32,146 nt of DNA. Source: an uncultured Oscillospiraceae bacterium (GTDB lineage: Bacteria > Bacillota > Clostridia > Oscillospirales > Oscillospiraceae). Numbering within the stretch: the first letter of the stretch is position 1; each line of letters starts with the position of its first letter. The notes beneath the pieces are model-generated. The model worked only from the letters and a program-made list of their open reading frames with translations. It had not been told where the DNA came from and made no database searches. Where the stretch lies: the NCBI GenBank assembly GCA_900764755.1, contig CAAFPE010000032.1, positions 1 to 32,146 on the forward strand. Direction: 5' to 3'. The position numbers and the translations under genes are program-made. Below, one piece after another: positions 8,198 through 15,541 of the stretch.

Positions 8198-9592
8198 TTA
8201 TTCCTCCGGCGTCAACTCCAAAAGCTGTTCCACCAGCTCCTCCATCCGCATCCCCCGGGAGGCCTTGACCAGGATGGTGCTGTCCGGCCGGATCAGTCCC
8301 GGAAGGATCTCCCGGGCGGCCTTCTTGTCGGCACAGTGATAGACGGCAGTCACGCCTGCAGACTGTGCGCCCTCAGATAGATAGCGGGCCTGGTCACCCA
8401 CCGCCACCAGGCAGTCGATCTTCCGCTTGCCCAGATACTCCCCCACTCCGGTGTGGAGGGCGGGCGAGTAGGGCCCCAACTCGAACATATCCCCCAAAAC
8501 TGCCAGCTTCCAGGCACTGCGGCTGTCCGCCAGCACACTGATGGCCGCCCGCATGGACTGGGGATTGGCGTTGTAGGTGTCATCCAGAATGGTGATCCCG
8601 TCTCCCCGCTGTACCAGGTTCATCCGCATCCGGGTGGGAACGAAGCGGGCGATCCCCTGCTCGATCTCATCGGCTGTCAGGCCGAAGTGCTCCCCCACCG
8701 CCGCGGCGATGAGCGTGGGATAGATCATGTGGCTGCCCAAGGCTGGGATGCACACCTCCCGGTCCATGACCGGCGTAGTGAGGCGGCTGCGCAGGGAGTC
8801 CAGCCCCTCGCTGCTGGCCGACTGGGCCCGGTACTCCAAGCCCTCCCCGCTGCCGCAGAACACTGCGGGAACCGGGGTCCTGCCCCGAAGGGTGGACAGG
8901 AGGGCGTCGTCCCCATTGAGGACCAGCAGACCGTTTTCCTTCCGGATGTGGGGCAGCAACTCACACTTGGCCCGGAAGATGTTCTCCCGGCTGCCCAGCC
9001 GCTCGATGTGAGCGTCGCCGATGTTGGTGATGACCCCCACCTCCGGGCGAACGATGTCCCCCAGATAATCGATTTCCCCAAACCGGTCCATCCCCATCTC
9101 CACCACGCCGATCTGGAAGCTGCGGTCCAGCCGGAGCAGGGTCAGGGGCAGGCCCACGTTGTTGTTAAAGTTTCCCTCAGTCTTGAGGACCTTGTACTTC
9201 ACGGACAGGACTGATGCGATCATGTCCTTGGCGGTGGTCTTGCCTACGCTGCCCGTCACCCCCACGAAGGGGATCCGAAACTGCTCCTTGTACCAGAAGG
9301 CCAGGTCCCGCAGGGCGCGCTGGGTGTCCTCCACCCTGATGTAGAAACGCCCCTCCTGATAGTGCTCCGGCTCCCGGGCGGTGAGGCATCCGGCAGCCCC
9401 CGCCTCCAGGGCGGCGGCAAGGTATGCGTGGCCGTCGAAGCGCTCCCCCACCAGGGGGAGGAACAGGGAACCGGGATGGATGTCCCGGCTGTCCGTATCC
9501 ACACTGCTGACCGTCCGGTCCAGACTGGTCTCCGGCCCAACCAGCGTTCCGCCCACGGCGGTGAGTAGGTCCCGTACTGTGATGGCTTCCAT
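8198..9592 (-). CDS. murF: UDP-N-acetylmuramoyl-tripeptide--D-alanyl-D-alanine ligase
   Basis: MurF adds the D-Ala-D-Ala dipeptide to UDP-MurNAc-tripeptide using ATP, the last cytoplasmic step of precursor synthesis. The 464 residues show the three Mur-ligase domains: the N-terminal MurF-type UDP-substrate domain, the central ATPase domain with GVTGSVGKTT at 111-120, NFNNNVGLPLTLL at 141-153 and VVEMGM at 163-168, and a C-terminal domain containing the DDTYNANPQSM motif characteristic of MurF. It starts six bases after ddl, which makes its dipeptide substrate, so the two are surely co-expressed. TTTAAGGG precedes the ATG. Confidence 0.97.
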   Translation of the reverse strand: MEAITVRDLLTAVGGTLVGPETSLDRTVSSVDTDSRDIHPGSLFLPLVGERFDGHAYLAAALEAGAAGCLTAREPEHYQEGRFYIRVEDTQRALRDLAFWYKEQFRIPFVGVTGSVGKTTAKDMIASVLSVKYKVLKTEGNFNNNVGLPLTLLRLDRSFQIGVVEMGMDRFGEIDYLGDIVRPEVGVITNIGDAHIERLGSRENIFRAKCELLPHIRKENGLLVLNGDDALLSTLRGRTPVPAVFCGSGEGLEYRAQSASSEGLDSLRSRLTTPVMDREVCIPALGSHMIYPTLIAAAVGEHFGLTADEIEQGIARFVPTRMRMNLVQRGDGITILDDTYNANPQSMRAAISVLADSRSAWKLAVLGDMFELGPYSPALHTGVGEYLGKRKIDCLVAVGDQARYLSEGAQSAGVTAVYHCADKKAAREILPGLIRPDSTILVKASRGMRMEELVEQLLELTPEE

Positions 9593-9598
9593 CTGCCC

Positions 9599-10648
9599 TT
9601 AAACTCCTTCCCGCCGGGCCTCCAGGGAGGCCTCCACGATGGTCTGGCACAGATCGGCATACCCAATACCCACCGCCGCTGCCTCCTGGGGCACCAGGCT
9701 GGTGGGGGTCATGCCGGGGAGCGTGTTGATCTCCAGGAAATAGATGGTCCCGTCCCCAGTGACGATGAAGTCGGCCCGGGCATAGACAGACAGGCCGATG
9801 GTACGGAACACCGTCAGGGCCGCCTCTCCCACCGCCTTCTCCCACTCCGGTGGGATCTCAGCGGGGCACACCTCCCGGGCGGCGCCGGGCTGGTACTTGT
9901 TGGCGTAGTCATAGAAATCTGCCTGGGGGATGATCTCAATGGAGGGCAGCGCCCGGCCATTGAGCACCGCCACCTGGATCTCCCGCCCCTTGATGTACTG
10001 CTCCAGAACTGTGCGCCCGCCCAGGCGGACGCTCTCCTCCAGCCCCCGGCGCAGTTCCTCCCGGGTGTGGGCGATGGTCACACCGATGGAGGAGCCGCTG
10101 GCGATGGGCTTCACCACCACGGGCAGGGCAGTCTCCTCCGTCAGGGCATCCAGATTTTCCGCCGTAACGGTCACAGTCTGCCAGCGGGGGGTGCGCACCT
10201 GGTCGGCCACCAGGCGCTTGGTCATGTCCTTGTCCATAGCGATGGCGGAACTGAGGCAGTTGGAGCCGGTATAGGGCACCCCAAGCAGGTCCAGAGCGGC
10301 CTGGATGCGCCCGTCCTCGCCGCAGGCCCCGTGGAGGGCCAGATAGACCACATCCGCCCCGGCACACAGCTCCAGCACCCCGGGCCCGATGAGAGAGGGG
10401 CTCCGGTCATTGCGGCTGGCCCGCACCTGTTCCAGGTCGGGGGCCTGAGGGCTCACCTTCTTGAACGCCTGGGGAATGGGGGCCTGGAAGGGATCCACCG
10501 TTTGGTCGGTCCCCTCCATGCCGAAAAACAGGTCCACCAGGGCCACCTGGTGCCCCTTGGAGCGCAGGGCCTCGCACACCATAGCGCCGGAGGACAGAGA
10601 GACATTCCGTTCCGGACTGAGCCCGCCGGCCAATACTACGATCTTCAT
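9599..10648 (-). CDS. ddl: D-alanine--D-alanine ligase
   Basis: Ddl joins two D-alanines with ATP for peptidoglycan synthesis. The 349-residue ATP-grasp enzyme shows SPERNVSLSSG at 11-21 (Glu13, first D-Ala site), HGACGEDG at 106-113, the GSSIGV loop at 185-190, and EINTLPGMT at 306-314. The omega-loop reads FYDYANKY at 245-252, with the tyrosine typical of D-Ala-D-Ala ligases. VanA-type D-lactate and VanC-type D-serine ligases differ there, so no vancomycin-resistance role is suggested. The ATG has AAAGGTGG nine bases upstream. It is the first gene of the left minus-strand string, with its own promoter at 10710-10738. Confidence 0.97.
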   Translation of the reverse strand: MKIVVLAGGLSPERNVSLSSGAMVCEALRSKGHQVALVDLFFGMEGTDQTVDPFQAPIPQAFKKVSPQAPDLEQVRASRNDRSPSLIGPGVLELCAGADVVYLALHGACGEDGRIQAALDLLGVPYTGSNCLSSAIAMDKDMTKRLVADQVRTPRWQTVTVTAENLDALTEETALPVVVKPIASGSSIGVTIAHTREELRRGLEESVRLGGRTVLEQYIKGREIQVAVLNGRALPSIEIIPQADFYDYANKYQPGAAREVCPAEIPPEWEKAVGEAALTVFRTIGLSVYARADFIVTGDGTIYFLEINTLPGMTPTSLVPQEAAAVGIGYADLCQTIVEASLEARREGV

Positions 10649-10709
10649 GTTATCAAACCACCTTTATCAAGGATCGGGGTCATATTTACAGTTTACACGC
10701 TGACCATGT

Positions 10710-10738
10710 ATTTTATCACAATCCCCGGCAATAGACAA
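10710..10738 (-). promoter_or_regulatory. Sigma-A type promoter upstream of ddl
   Basis: On the minus strand TTGTCT (10733-10738) and TAAAAT (10710-10715) are separated by exactly 17 bases. The start of transcription would be near 10703, about 55 bases before the ddl ATG. No other promoter of this quality was noticed down to the aminopeptidase, so it may drive the whole ten-gene string. The rest of the 211-base gap between ddl and upp holds only the upp terminator. Confidence 0.6.
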
Positions 10739-10792
10739 GCCAAAGCGTCCATTTTGCTGAATTCTTCCGCGTTGGCCCCCGAAGGTCCGGCC

Positions 10793-10829
10793 ACAAAAGA
10801 TCCCCGGCGATCCAAGATCGCCGGGGATC
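10793..10829 (-). terminator. Strong intrinsic terminator after upp
   Basis: A perfect 14-bp stem (GATCCCCGGCGATC at 10799-10812 with GATCGCCGGGGATC at 10816-10829, 3-base loop) is followed on the minus strand by TTTTGTGG. It lies 30 bases after the upp stop and separates the tsaE-tsaB-upp operon from ddl. Confidence 0.9.
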
Positions 10830-10859
10830 CATGCTTTTCCTCGAAAAGTCTGCAGCGGC

Positions 10860-11501
10860 TTATTTGGTGCCGAAGATGCGGTCGCCGGCGTCGCCCAGGC
10901 CGGGGACAATGTAGGCGTGCTCGTTAAGCTTTTCGTCCACACCAGCCACATAGATGTCCACGTCGGGGTGGTCGTGGCGAATCACCTGGATCCCTTCGGG
11001 GGCAGCCAGGACATTCATCAGCTTGATGTGCTTGCAGCCGTAGCCCTTGATGAAGGTGATGGCCGCGGAAGCGGAGCCGCCGGTGGCCAGCATGGGATCC
11101 AGCACGATCACATCCCGCTCAGAAATATCAGAGGGCATCTTGCAGTAGTACTCCACAGGCTGATGGGTCTCAGGATCCCGGTACAGGCCGATATGCCCCA
11201 CCTTGGCAGAGGGGATCAGGTCCAGGATCCCGTCCACCATGCCCAGGCCGGCCCGGAGGATGGGGACGATGGCCAGCTTCTTCCCAGCCAGTACCCGGAA
11301 GGTGCCGGTGGCCACAGGGGTCTTGATCTCCACCTCCTCGGTGGGCAGGTCCCGGGTGGCCTCATAGCACTCCAGAGCGGCGATCTCAGAGACGATCTCC
11401 CGGAACTCCTTCACACCGGTCCGCTCGTCCCGGAGGATGCTCAGCTTGTGCTGAAGCAGAGGGTGGTCCAAAATGTGTACCTTGTTGTCGTGTTCGAACA
11501 T
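10860..11501 (-). CDS. upp: Uracil phosphoribosyltransferase
   Basis: Upp salvages uracil by joining it to PRPP to give UMP. The protein has 213 residues, close to the usual 209. Visible motifs are ILRAGLGM near 80-87, the PRPP loop DPMLATGGSA near 133-142, and the uracil-binding YIVPGLGDAGDR near 197-208. AAAGGGG stands nine bases before the ATG and lies beside the tsaB stop, with 14 bases between the genes. No promoter is visible in that gap, so upp is probably transcribed from the tsaE promoter and ends at the strong terminator downstream. Its pairing with t6A genes has no obvious metabolic reason. Confidence 0.97.
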   Translation of the reverse strand: MFEHDNKVHILDHPLLQHKLSILRDERTGVKEFREIVSEIAALECYEATRDLPTEEVEIKTPVATGTFRVLAGKKLAIVPILRAGLGMVDGILDLIPSAKVGHIGLYRDPETHQPVEYYCKMPSDISERDVIVLDPMLATGGSASAAITFIKGYGCKHIKLMNVLAAPEGIQVIRHDHPDVDIYVAGVDEKLNEHAYIVPGLGDAGDRIFGTK

Positions 11502-11515
11502 CGCAATAAACCCCT

Positions 11516-12241
11516 TTATTTGTTTTGATTGTCGCGGCTCTGCCGCTCCCGTTCCAGCCGTTCACGCTCCGCCTGGGACAGCCGATGATAGACCGGGACC
11601 AGCTCCCGGCCCTTCACCAGCCCGCCGGCCCGGATCTGCTCCAGGGCGGCCCGGGCCACCCCTTGGGCACTCTGCATCCGCAGGGGCTCGGGGGCCAGCT
11701 CCAGCTGGCTATCCTGCTCTCGAAGGGTATTATAACACAGCTTCGCCCCATCTCCAACGACTATTTTTCGCTTTTTGATTTTTTTCAGTTCCTCCCCCAG
11801 CTCCTCCAGAGAGATGGCCCGGTCCGGAGCCAGGCGGGTAAGGCCCTCTCCGTCAGCCTGAAACAGGGCGTTATAGACCTGTTTCCGCCGGGCGTCCATG
11901 GCGCAGACGATGACTGCGTCCCGGAAAAATGCCAGGGGCCACGCCATGGACTCCAGGGTGGAGCAGGGGACGCAGTCCTTGTCCTCCGCCCAGGCCAGAC
12001 CCTTGGCGGTGGCTACACCGATGCGCAGCCCGGTAAAGGAGCCCGGTCCCGCCGCCACCGCGATCACGTCCACCTGCTCCAGCCCTGTTCCGCAGTTGTT
12101 CAGCAGGTCCCGGGCCATGGGCAGCAGGGTGCGGCTGTGGGTCAGGCCGCTGTTTTGGAAACTCTGGGCAATGAGCCCCTCCTCCCCCCACAGTGCTGCG
12201 GAGCAGGCTGTGGCGGAGGACTCCAACGCCAGTATTTTCAT
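11516..12241 (-). CDS. tsaB: tRNA threonylcarbamoyladenosine biosynthesis protein TsaB
   Basis: TsaB is the non-catalytic ASKHA-fold partner of TsaD in the complex that transfers threonylcarbamoyl to A37 of ANN-decoding tRNAs. The N-terminus MKILALESSATACSAAL and the hallmark AAGPGSFTGLRIGVATAKGLA segment near residues 67-87 identify it. The C-terminus is a charged, arginine- and glutamate-rich tail. The ATG at 12241 gives the standard family start (241 residues). A GTG five codons upstream (12256) is also possible, and neither has a strong ribosome site. tsaE lies 49 to 64 bases upstream depending on the start used. The threonylcarbamoyl-AMP synthase is the fused Sua5 at 2474-4147; tsaD is not in this window. 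Confidence 0.93.
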   Translation of the reverse strand: MKILALESSATACSAALWGEEGLIAQSFQNSGLTHSRTLLPMARDLLNNCGTGLEQVDVIAVAAGPGSFTGLRIGVATAKGLAWAEDKDCVPCSTLESMAWPLAFFRDAVIVCAMDARRKQVYNALFQADGEGLTRLAPDRAISLEELGEELKKIKKRKIVVGDGAKLCYNTLREQDSQLELAPEPLRMQSAQGVARAALEQIRAGGLVKGRELVPVYHRLSQAERERLERERQSRDNQNK

Positions 12242-12305
12242 GGTTTCATCACACACTTTTCTTGCAATTTTGACCCGATCCTCCGGGAATCGGCCCTCTG
12301 GCCGG

Positions 12306-12734
12306 TCATATCTCCGGGGCGTTCCAGATGGAGATCACACGCTGTCCATCGTGCGCCCCCCGGCGGATGTCCACCCGGATGGGCTCGTCCTCCAGGGCGT
12401 CGGCCACGTTCTCGCTCCACTCCACAGCACACACGCCCCCCCGTGCCAGGTAGTCCTCCCACCCGATGTCGAACAGCTCCTCCGGGTCGCCCAGCCGGTA
12501 CATATCAAAGTGGAACAGCGGCAGCCTCCCCCCCTCATACTCATTGACAATGGTAAAGGTGGGGCTGGTCACCCTCTCCGGGATCCCCAGCCCCCGGGCG
12601 ATCCCTCGGGTAAAGGCAGTCTTTCCAGCCCCCAGGTCCCCGGTATAGGCCACGACGTCCCCGGGGCGCAGCCGGACGGCCAGCTCTGCCCCCAGGACCT
12701 CGGTCTCCTCCACGCTGTTGGAACAATATTCCAT
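12306..12734 (-). CDS. tsaE: tRNA threonylcarbamoyladenosine biosynthesis ATPase TsaE
   Basis: TsaE is the ATPase that resets the TsaBD complex after each t6A37 modification. The 142-residue protein has the P-loop GDLGAGKT at 32-39, the TSPTF switch at 56-60, HFDMYRL at 75-81 and EWSE at 105-108, all in the family order. GGGGGAAGG stands just before the ATG. It is the first gene of tsaE-tsaB-upp, with an extended -10 promoter 44 bases upstream that abuts the divergent rodA promoter. Confidence 0.95.
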   Translation of the reverse strand: MEYCSNSVEETEVLGAELAVRLRPGDVVAYTGDLGAGKTAFTRGIARGLGIPERVTSPTFTIVNEYEGGRLPLFHFDMYRLGDPEELFDIGWEDYLARGGVCAVEWSENVADALEDEPIRVDIRRGAHDGQRVISIWNAPEI

Positions 12735-12777
12735 ATCCTTCCCCCGCGTTCACAGTTTATTTTCCGAATTCTCTCTG

Positions 12778-12807
12778 ATTATAGCACACTTCCGGTTTAC
12801 CTTTCCA
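12778..12807 (-). promoter_or_regulatory. Extended -10 promoter for tsaE-tsaB-upp
   Basis: On the minus strand TATAAT (12778-12783) is preceded by TGTGC, giving an extended -10 (TGn), with a moderate -35 TGGAAA (12802-12807) at 18 bases. The same string TGTGCTATAATCA occurs in the DUF4317 promoter. The -35 directly abuts that of the divergent rodA promoter. Confidence 0.65.
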
Positions 12808-12824
12808 CAAAAAAGTGATAAAAT
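12796..12824 (+). promoter_or_regulatory. Sigma-A type promoter for rodA
   Basis: TTTACC (12796-12801) and TAAAAT (12819-12824) are 17 bases apart. Transcription would start near 12831 and leave a leader of about 30 bases with the AAAAGGAGGGG ribosome site. This shows that an in-frame ATG at 12815, inside the promoter, is not the start of the gene. Confidence 0.65.
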
Positions 12825-12859
12825 ATAAGGCCGTATCCAAAAGAAAAGGAGGGGACGCC

Positions 12860-14047
12860 GTGCGGACCCTATTCTCTCCACTCCATGAATTTTTGAAAAA
12901 GGGAGACCTGGTACTCCTGTCCCTCTGCCTGCTGACCAGCGGCTTCGGCGTGGCGCTGATCTTCTCCGCCACCCGGTACAACCAGAACAACCGTCCGGTG
13001 GCCATCCAGTGCATCGCCATTTTCCTGGGCGTCGCGGTCTACCTGCTGTGCACCTTCGTGGACTTTCAGCTGTTCGTGGAGAAAAACTGGAAGTGGCTCT
13101 TCGGGGGCAGCGTGTTCTTCCTGCTCCTGCTGCTCACCCCCCTGGGCAACGACCACAACTCGGGGAACCTGAACTGGCTGGACATCCCGGGCTTCCCCCT
13201 GGAGATCCAGCCCAATGAGATCATCAAGATCCCCTTCATCCTGCTCCTGTCCCTTCAGATCACCAAGATCCAGGACCGGGGACAGAGCATCAGTTCCCTC
13301 CCCTCCCTGATCCAGATCGGCGGCCACACCGCCTTCATGCTGGCCCTGATCGCTGGGATCTGCGGCGATATGGGGATGTGCGTGGTCTATCTGTTCATTT
13401 TCGCCGTTATGGCCTGGGGCGCCGGAGTCAAAAAGCGCTGGTTCCTGCTGGCGGGCAGCGCCATGGTCATCGGCTTTGCTGTGCTGTGGATCTTCATTCT
13501 GCCCAACACGGCAGCCTGGGACAGCCTGTACCTGGTCAAGCGCTTCCGGGTGCTGTTCGATCACTCCTATGATCCCCAGGGGATCGGCTTTCAGCAGACC
13601 CGCTCCATCCTGGCACTGGGCTCCGGGCAGCTGTTTGGCCAGGGCTACCTCCATGGGAGCATGACCCAGTCCGGGCACTCCTCCACCCTGCCTGCCCGGC
13701 ACACCGACTTCATCTTTGCCGTGTGCGGCGAGGAGCTGGGCATGGCAGGCTGTCTGGCTCTGCTTCTGCTGCTGGCGCTGATCATCCTCCGCTGCCTCTG
13801 GGTGGCGCGGAACGCCAGCTCCCCCTTCCACGCCTATGTGGCCGTCGGGATGGCCGGTATGCTCATCATCCAGATCGCCGCCAATGTGGGGATGTGCCTG
13901 TTCGTCTTTCCCGTGATGGGGCTCACCCTGCCCTTTGTCAGCTACGGCGGCTCGTCCATCCTCACCCTGTACGCCGCCATGGGCATCGTATCCAGCATCA
14001 AGGCCAGGGCCCTCCCCAGCTGGCTGAGGGACCGGGCCATCCAGTGA
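12860..14047 (+). CDS. rodA: RodA/FtsW/SpoVE family SEDS peptidoglycan glycosyltransferase
   Basis: This 395-residue polytopic membrane protein (about ten segments) belongs to the SEDS family, which polymerises lipid II together with a class B penicillin-binding protein. Family signatures are the GSGQLFGQGYLHG loop, PARHTDFIFAVCGEELG with the catalytic-site aspartate (HTDF), and LPFVSYGGSS near the C-terminus. It reads more like RodA (elongation) than FtsW, but the paralogue cannot be fixed with certainty. The GTG at 12860 is chosen because AAAAGGAGGGG lies just upstream. No partner PBP or mreBCD is next to it. The aldehyde dehydrogenase gene follows after 23 bases. Confidence 0.85.
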   Translation: MRTLFSPLHEFLKKGDLVLLSLCLLTSGFGVALIFSATRYNQNNRPVAIQCIAIFLGVAVYLLCTFVDFQLFVEKNWKWLFGGSVFFLLLLLTPLGNDHNSGNLNWLDIPGFPLEIQPNEIIKIPFILLLSLQITKIQDRGQSISSLPSLIQIGGHTAFMLALIAGICGDMGMCVVYLFIFAVMAWGAGVKKRWFLLAGSAMVIGFAVLWIFILPNTAAWDSLYLVKRFRVLFDHSYDPQGIGFQQTRSILALGSGQLFGQGYLHGSMTQSGHSSTLPARHTDFIFAVCGEELGMAGCLALLLLLALIILRCLWVARNASSPFHAYVAVGMAGMLIIQIAANVGMCLFVFPVMGLTLPFVSYGGSSILTLYAAMGIVSSIKARALPSWLRDRAIQ

Positions 14048-14070
14048 ACTGGGGACAAGGAGGAAGTATT

Positions 14071-15435
14071 TTGGATCTGTCCCACGTCAACGCCCGCCAG
14101 AGAGCCTATTTCCGCTCCGGCGCCACCCTGCCCCTCCCCGCCCGGCGGCACGCCCTGGAAAAGCTGCTCCGGGGGCTGACGGACCGGGAGGACGCCCTGC
14201 TCTCCGCCCTGGAGGCGGACCTGGGCAAACCGCCCTTCGAGGGCTATATGACGGAGCTCGGCCTGGTGCAGGAGGAGCTGCGGTTCCACCTGAAGCACCT
14301 GGCCCGCTGGGCCCGCCCCCAGCGCGTCCCCACCCCGCTGGCCCACTTTCCGGCCCGGAGCACGGTCCGCCCGGAGCCCTACGGCTCGGTGCTCATCCTG
14401 TCCCCCTGGAACTACCCGCTCCAGCTGTCCCTGATGCCCCTGATCGGCGCCCTGTCCGCCGGAAACTGCGCGGTACTCAAGCCGTCAGCCTATGCCCCCG
14501 CCTGCTCCCGGGCGCTGGCGGAACTGATCAGCCAGTGCCTGCCGCCGGAGCTGGCCGCCGTGGTGGAGGGGGGCCGCGCAGAGAATCAGGTTTTGCTGGA
14601 CCTGCCCTTCGACTATATCTTTTTCACCGGCAGCCCATCTGTGGGCCGCGTCGTCATGGAGCGGGCCGCTGCCCATCTCACCCCGGTGACCCTGGAGCTG
14701 GGGGGCAAGAGCCCGGTGATCGTAGCCAGGGACGCGGATCTGTCCCTGGCCGCCCGGCGGATCATCTTCGGAAAGCTGCTCAACGGGGGCCAGACCTGTG
14801 TTGCCCCCGACTATGTTCTGGCCCAGAGGGACGTGCTCCCGGAACTGATCCGTCTGCTCCAAGCAGAACTGGCCGCTCAGCTGGGAACGGACCCTCTCGC
14901 CTGTCCCGACTACCCCCGCATCGTCAACGCTGCCCACCTCCGCCGCCTGGAGGGGCTGCTGGAGGGCTGTCAGGTACTCTGCGGCGGTCAGACCGGCGGC
15001 GGCCGGATGGCCCCAGCCCTGGTCCTGCCCCCCTCCCCCGAAGCCCCGGTAATGCAGGAGGAGATCTTCGGCCCGATCCTCCCCCTGCTGCCCTTTGACA
15101 CGCTGGAGGAGGCCGTCTCCTTTGTCCAGGACAGGCCACGCCCCCTGGCCCTCTACCTCTTTACCAAAAGCCGGGATGTGGAGCGGGAGGTTTTGGGCCG
15201 GATCCCCTTCGGCGGCGGCTGTGTCAACGACACGGTGGTCCACCTCTCCACCCCCTATCTGCCCTTCGGCGGCGTAGGGGCCAGCGGCATGGGAAGCTGC
15301 CACGGCCGGGCCAGCTTCGAGACCTTCTCCCACCCCAAAAGCATCCTGAAAAAGGGCAGAGGGCCTGATCTGCCCGTTCGATACCGGCCATACGCCCCCT
15401 GGAAGGAGAAACTGCTGCGGAAATTTCTGCCCTGA
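14071..15435 (+). CDS. Aldehyde dehydrogenase, class 3-like (YwdH/AlkH group)
   Basis: The enzyme oxidises aldehydes to acids with NAD(P)+. At 454 residues it matches the shorter class-3 group (fatty and aromatic aldehyde dehydrogenases). Motifs are SPWNYPLQLS for the Rossmann entry, FFTGSPSVGR for cofactor binding, LELGGKSP with the general-base glutamate, NGGQTCVAPDYV with the nucleophilic cysteine, EEIFGPILP, and the PFGGVGASGMG and RYRPYAPWKEKLLRK C-terminal strings. The start is a TTG at 14071, set by AAGGAGGAAG ten bases upstream; the frame is open further up but only inside rodA. The physiological substrate is unknown, and its place between rodA and the dGTPase gene is not explained by pathway. 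Confidence 0.92.
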   Translation: MDLSHVNARQRAYFRSGATLPLPARRHALEKLLRGLTDREDALLSALEADLGKPPFEGYMTELGLVQEELRFHLKHLARWARPQRVPTPLAHFPARSTVRPEPYGSVLILSPWNYPLQLSLMPLIGALSAGNCAVLKPSAYAPACSRALAELISQCLPPELAAVVEGGRAENQVLLDLPFDYIFFTGSPSVGRVVMERAAAHLTPVTLELGGKSPVIVARDADLSLAARRIIFGKLLNGGQTCVAPDYVLAQRDVLPELIRLLQAELAAQLGTDPLACPDYPRIVNAAHLRRLEGLLEGCQVLCGGQTGGGRMAPALVLPPSPEAPVMQEEIFGPILPLLPFDTLEEAVSFVQDRPRPLALYLFTKSRDVEREVLGRIPFGGGCVNDTVVHLSTPYLPFGGVGASGMGSCHGRASFETFSHPKSILKKGRGPDLPVRYRPYAPWKEKLLRKFLP

Positions 15436-15462
15436 AAAAATTTTTTCTTTTGAAGAAGGAAA

Positions 15463-15491
15463 TTCGCCCTGTTTTGCGTATATGGTATATG
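15463..15491 (+). promoter_or_regulatory. Possible promoter for dgt-dnaG-rpoD
   Basis: In the 106-base gap after the aldehyde dehydrogenase gene, TGG-TATATG (an extended -10 at 15486-15491) lies 17 bases after a weak -35, TTCGCC (15463-15468). It would give a leader of about 45 bases. No terminator is seen in the gap: AAAAAATTTTTT at 15435-15446 has no G/C stem. Confidence 0.35.
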
Positions 15492-15541
15492 TGGAAAGTT
15501 GACCAGAAACGTACACCCATCCGGGAAGGAGGCGTTTTCCC

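Noticed and set aside
9599..10648. Vancomycin-resistance type D-Ala-D-Lac or D-Ala-D-Ser ligase
   Set aside because: The omega-loop FYDYANKY is that of ordinary D-Ala-D-Ala ligases, and no vanH, vanX or vanRS genes are present.
12815..12860. ATG start of rodA at 12815
   Set aside because: It lies in the promoter just before the -10 element; the GTG at 12860 has the ribosome site.
13723..14070. Extended N-terminus of the aldehyde dehydrogenase
   Set aside because: The extension is out of frame inside rodA and unlike the family; the TTG at 14071 follows AAGGAGGAAG.
15435..15446. AAAAAATTTTTT as a terminator after the aldehyde dehydrogenase gene
   Set aside because: It is a loopless AT palindrome without a G/C stem.
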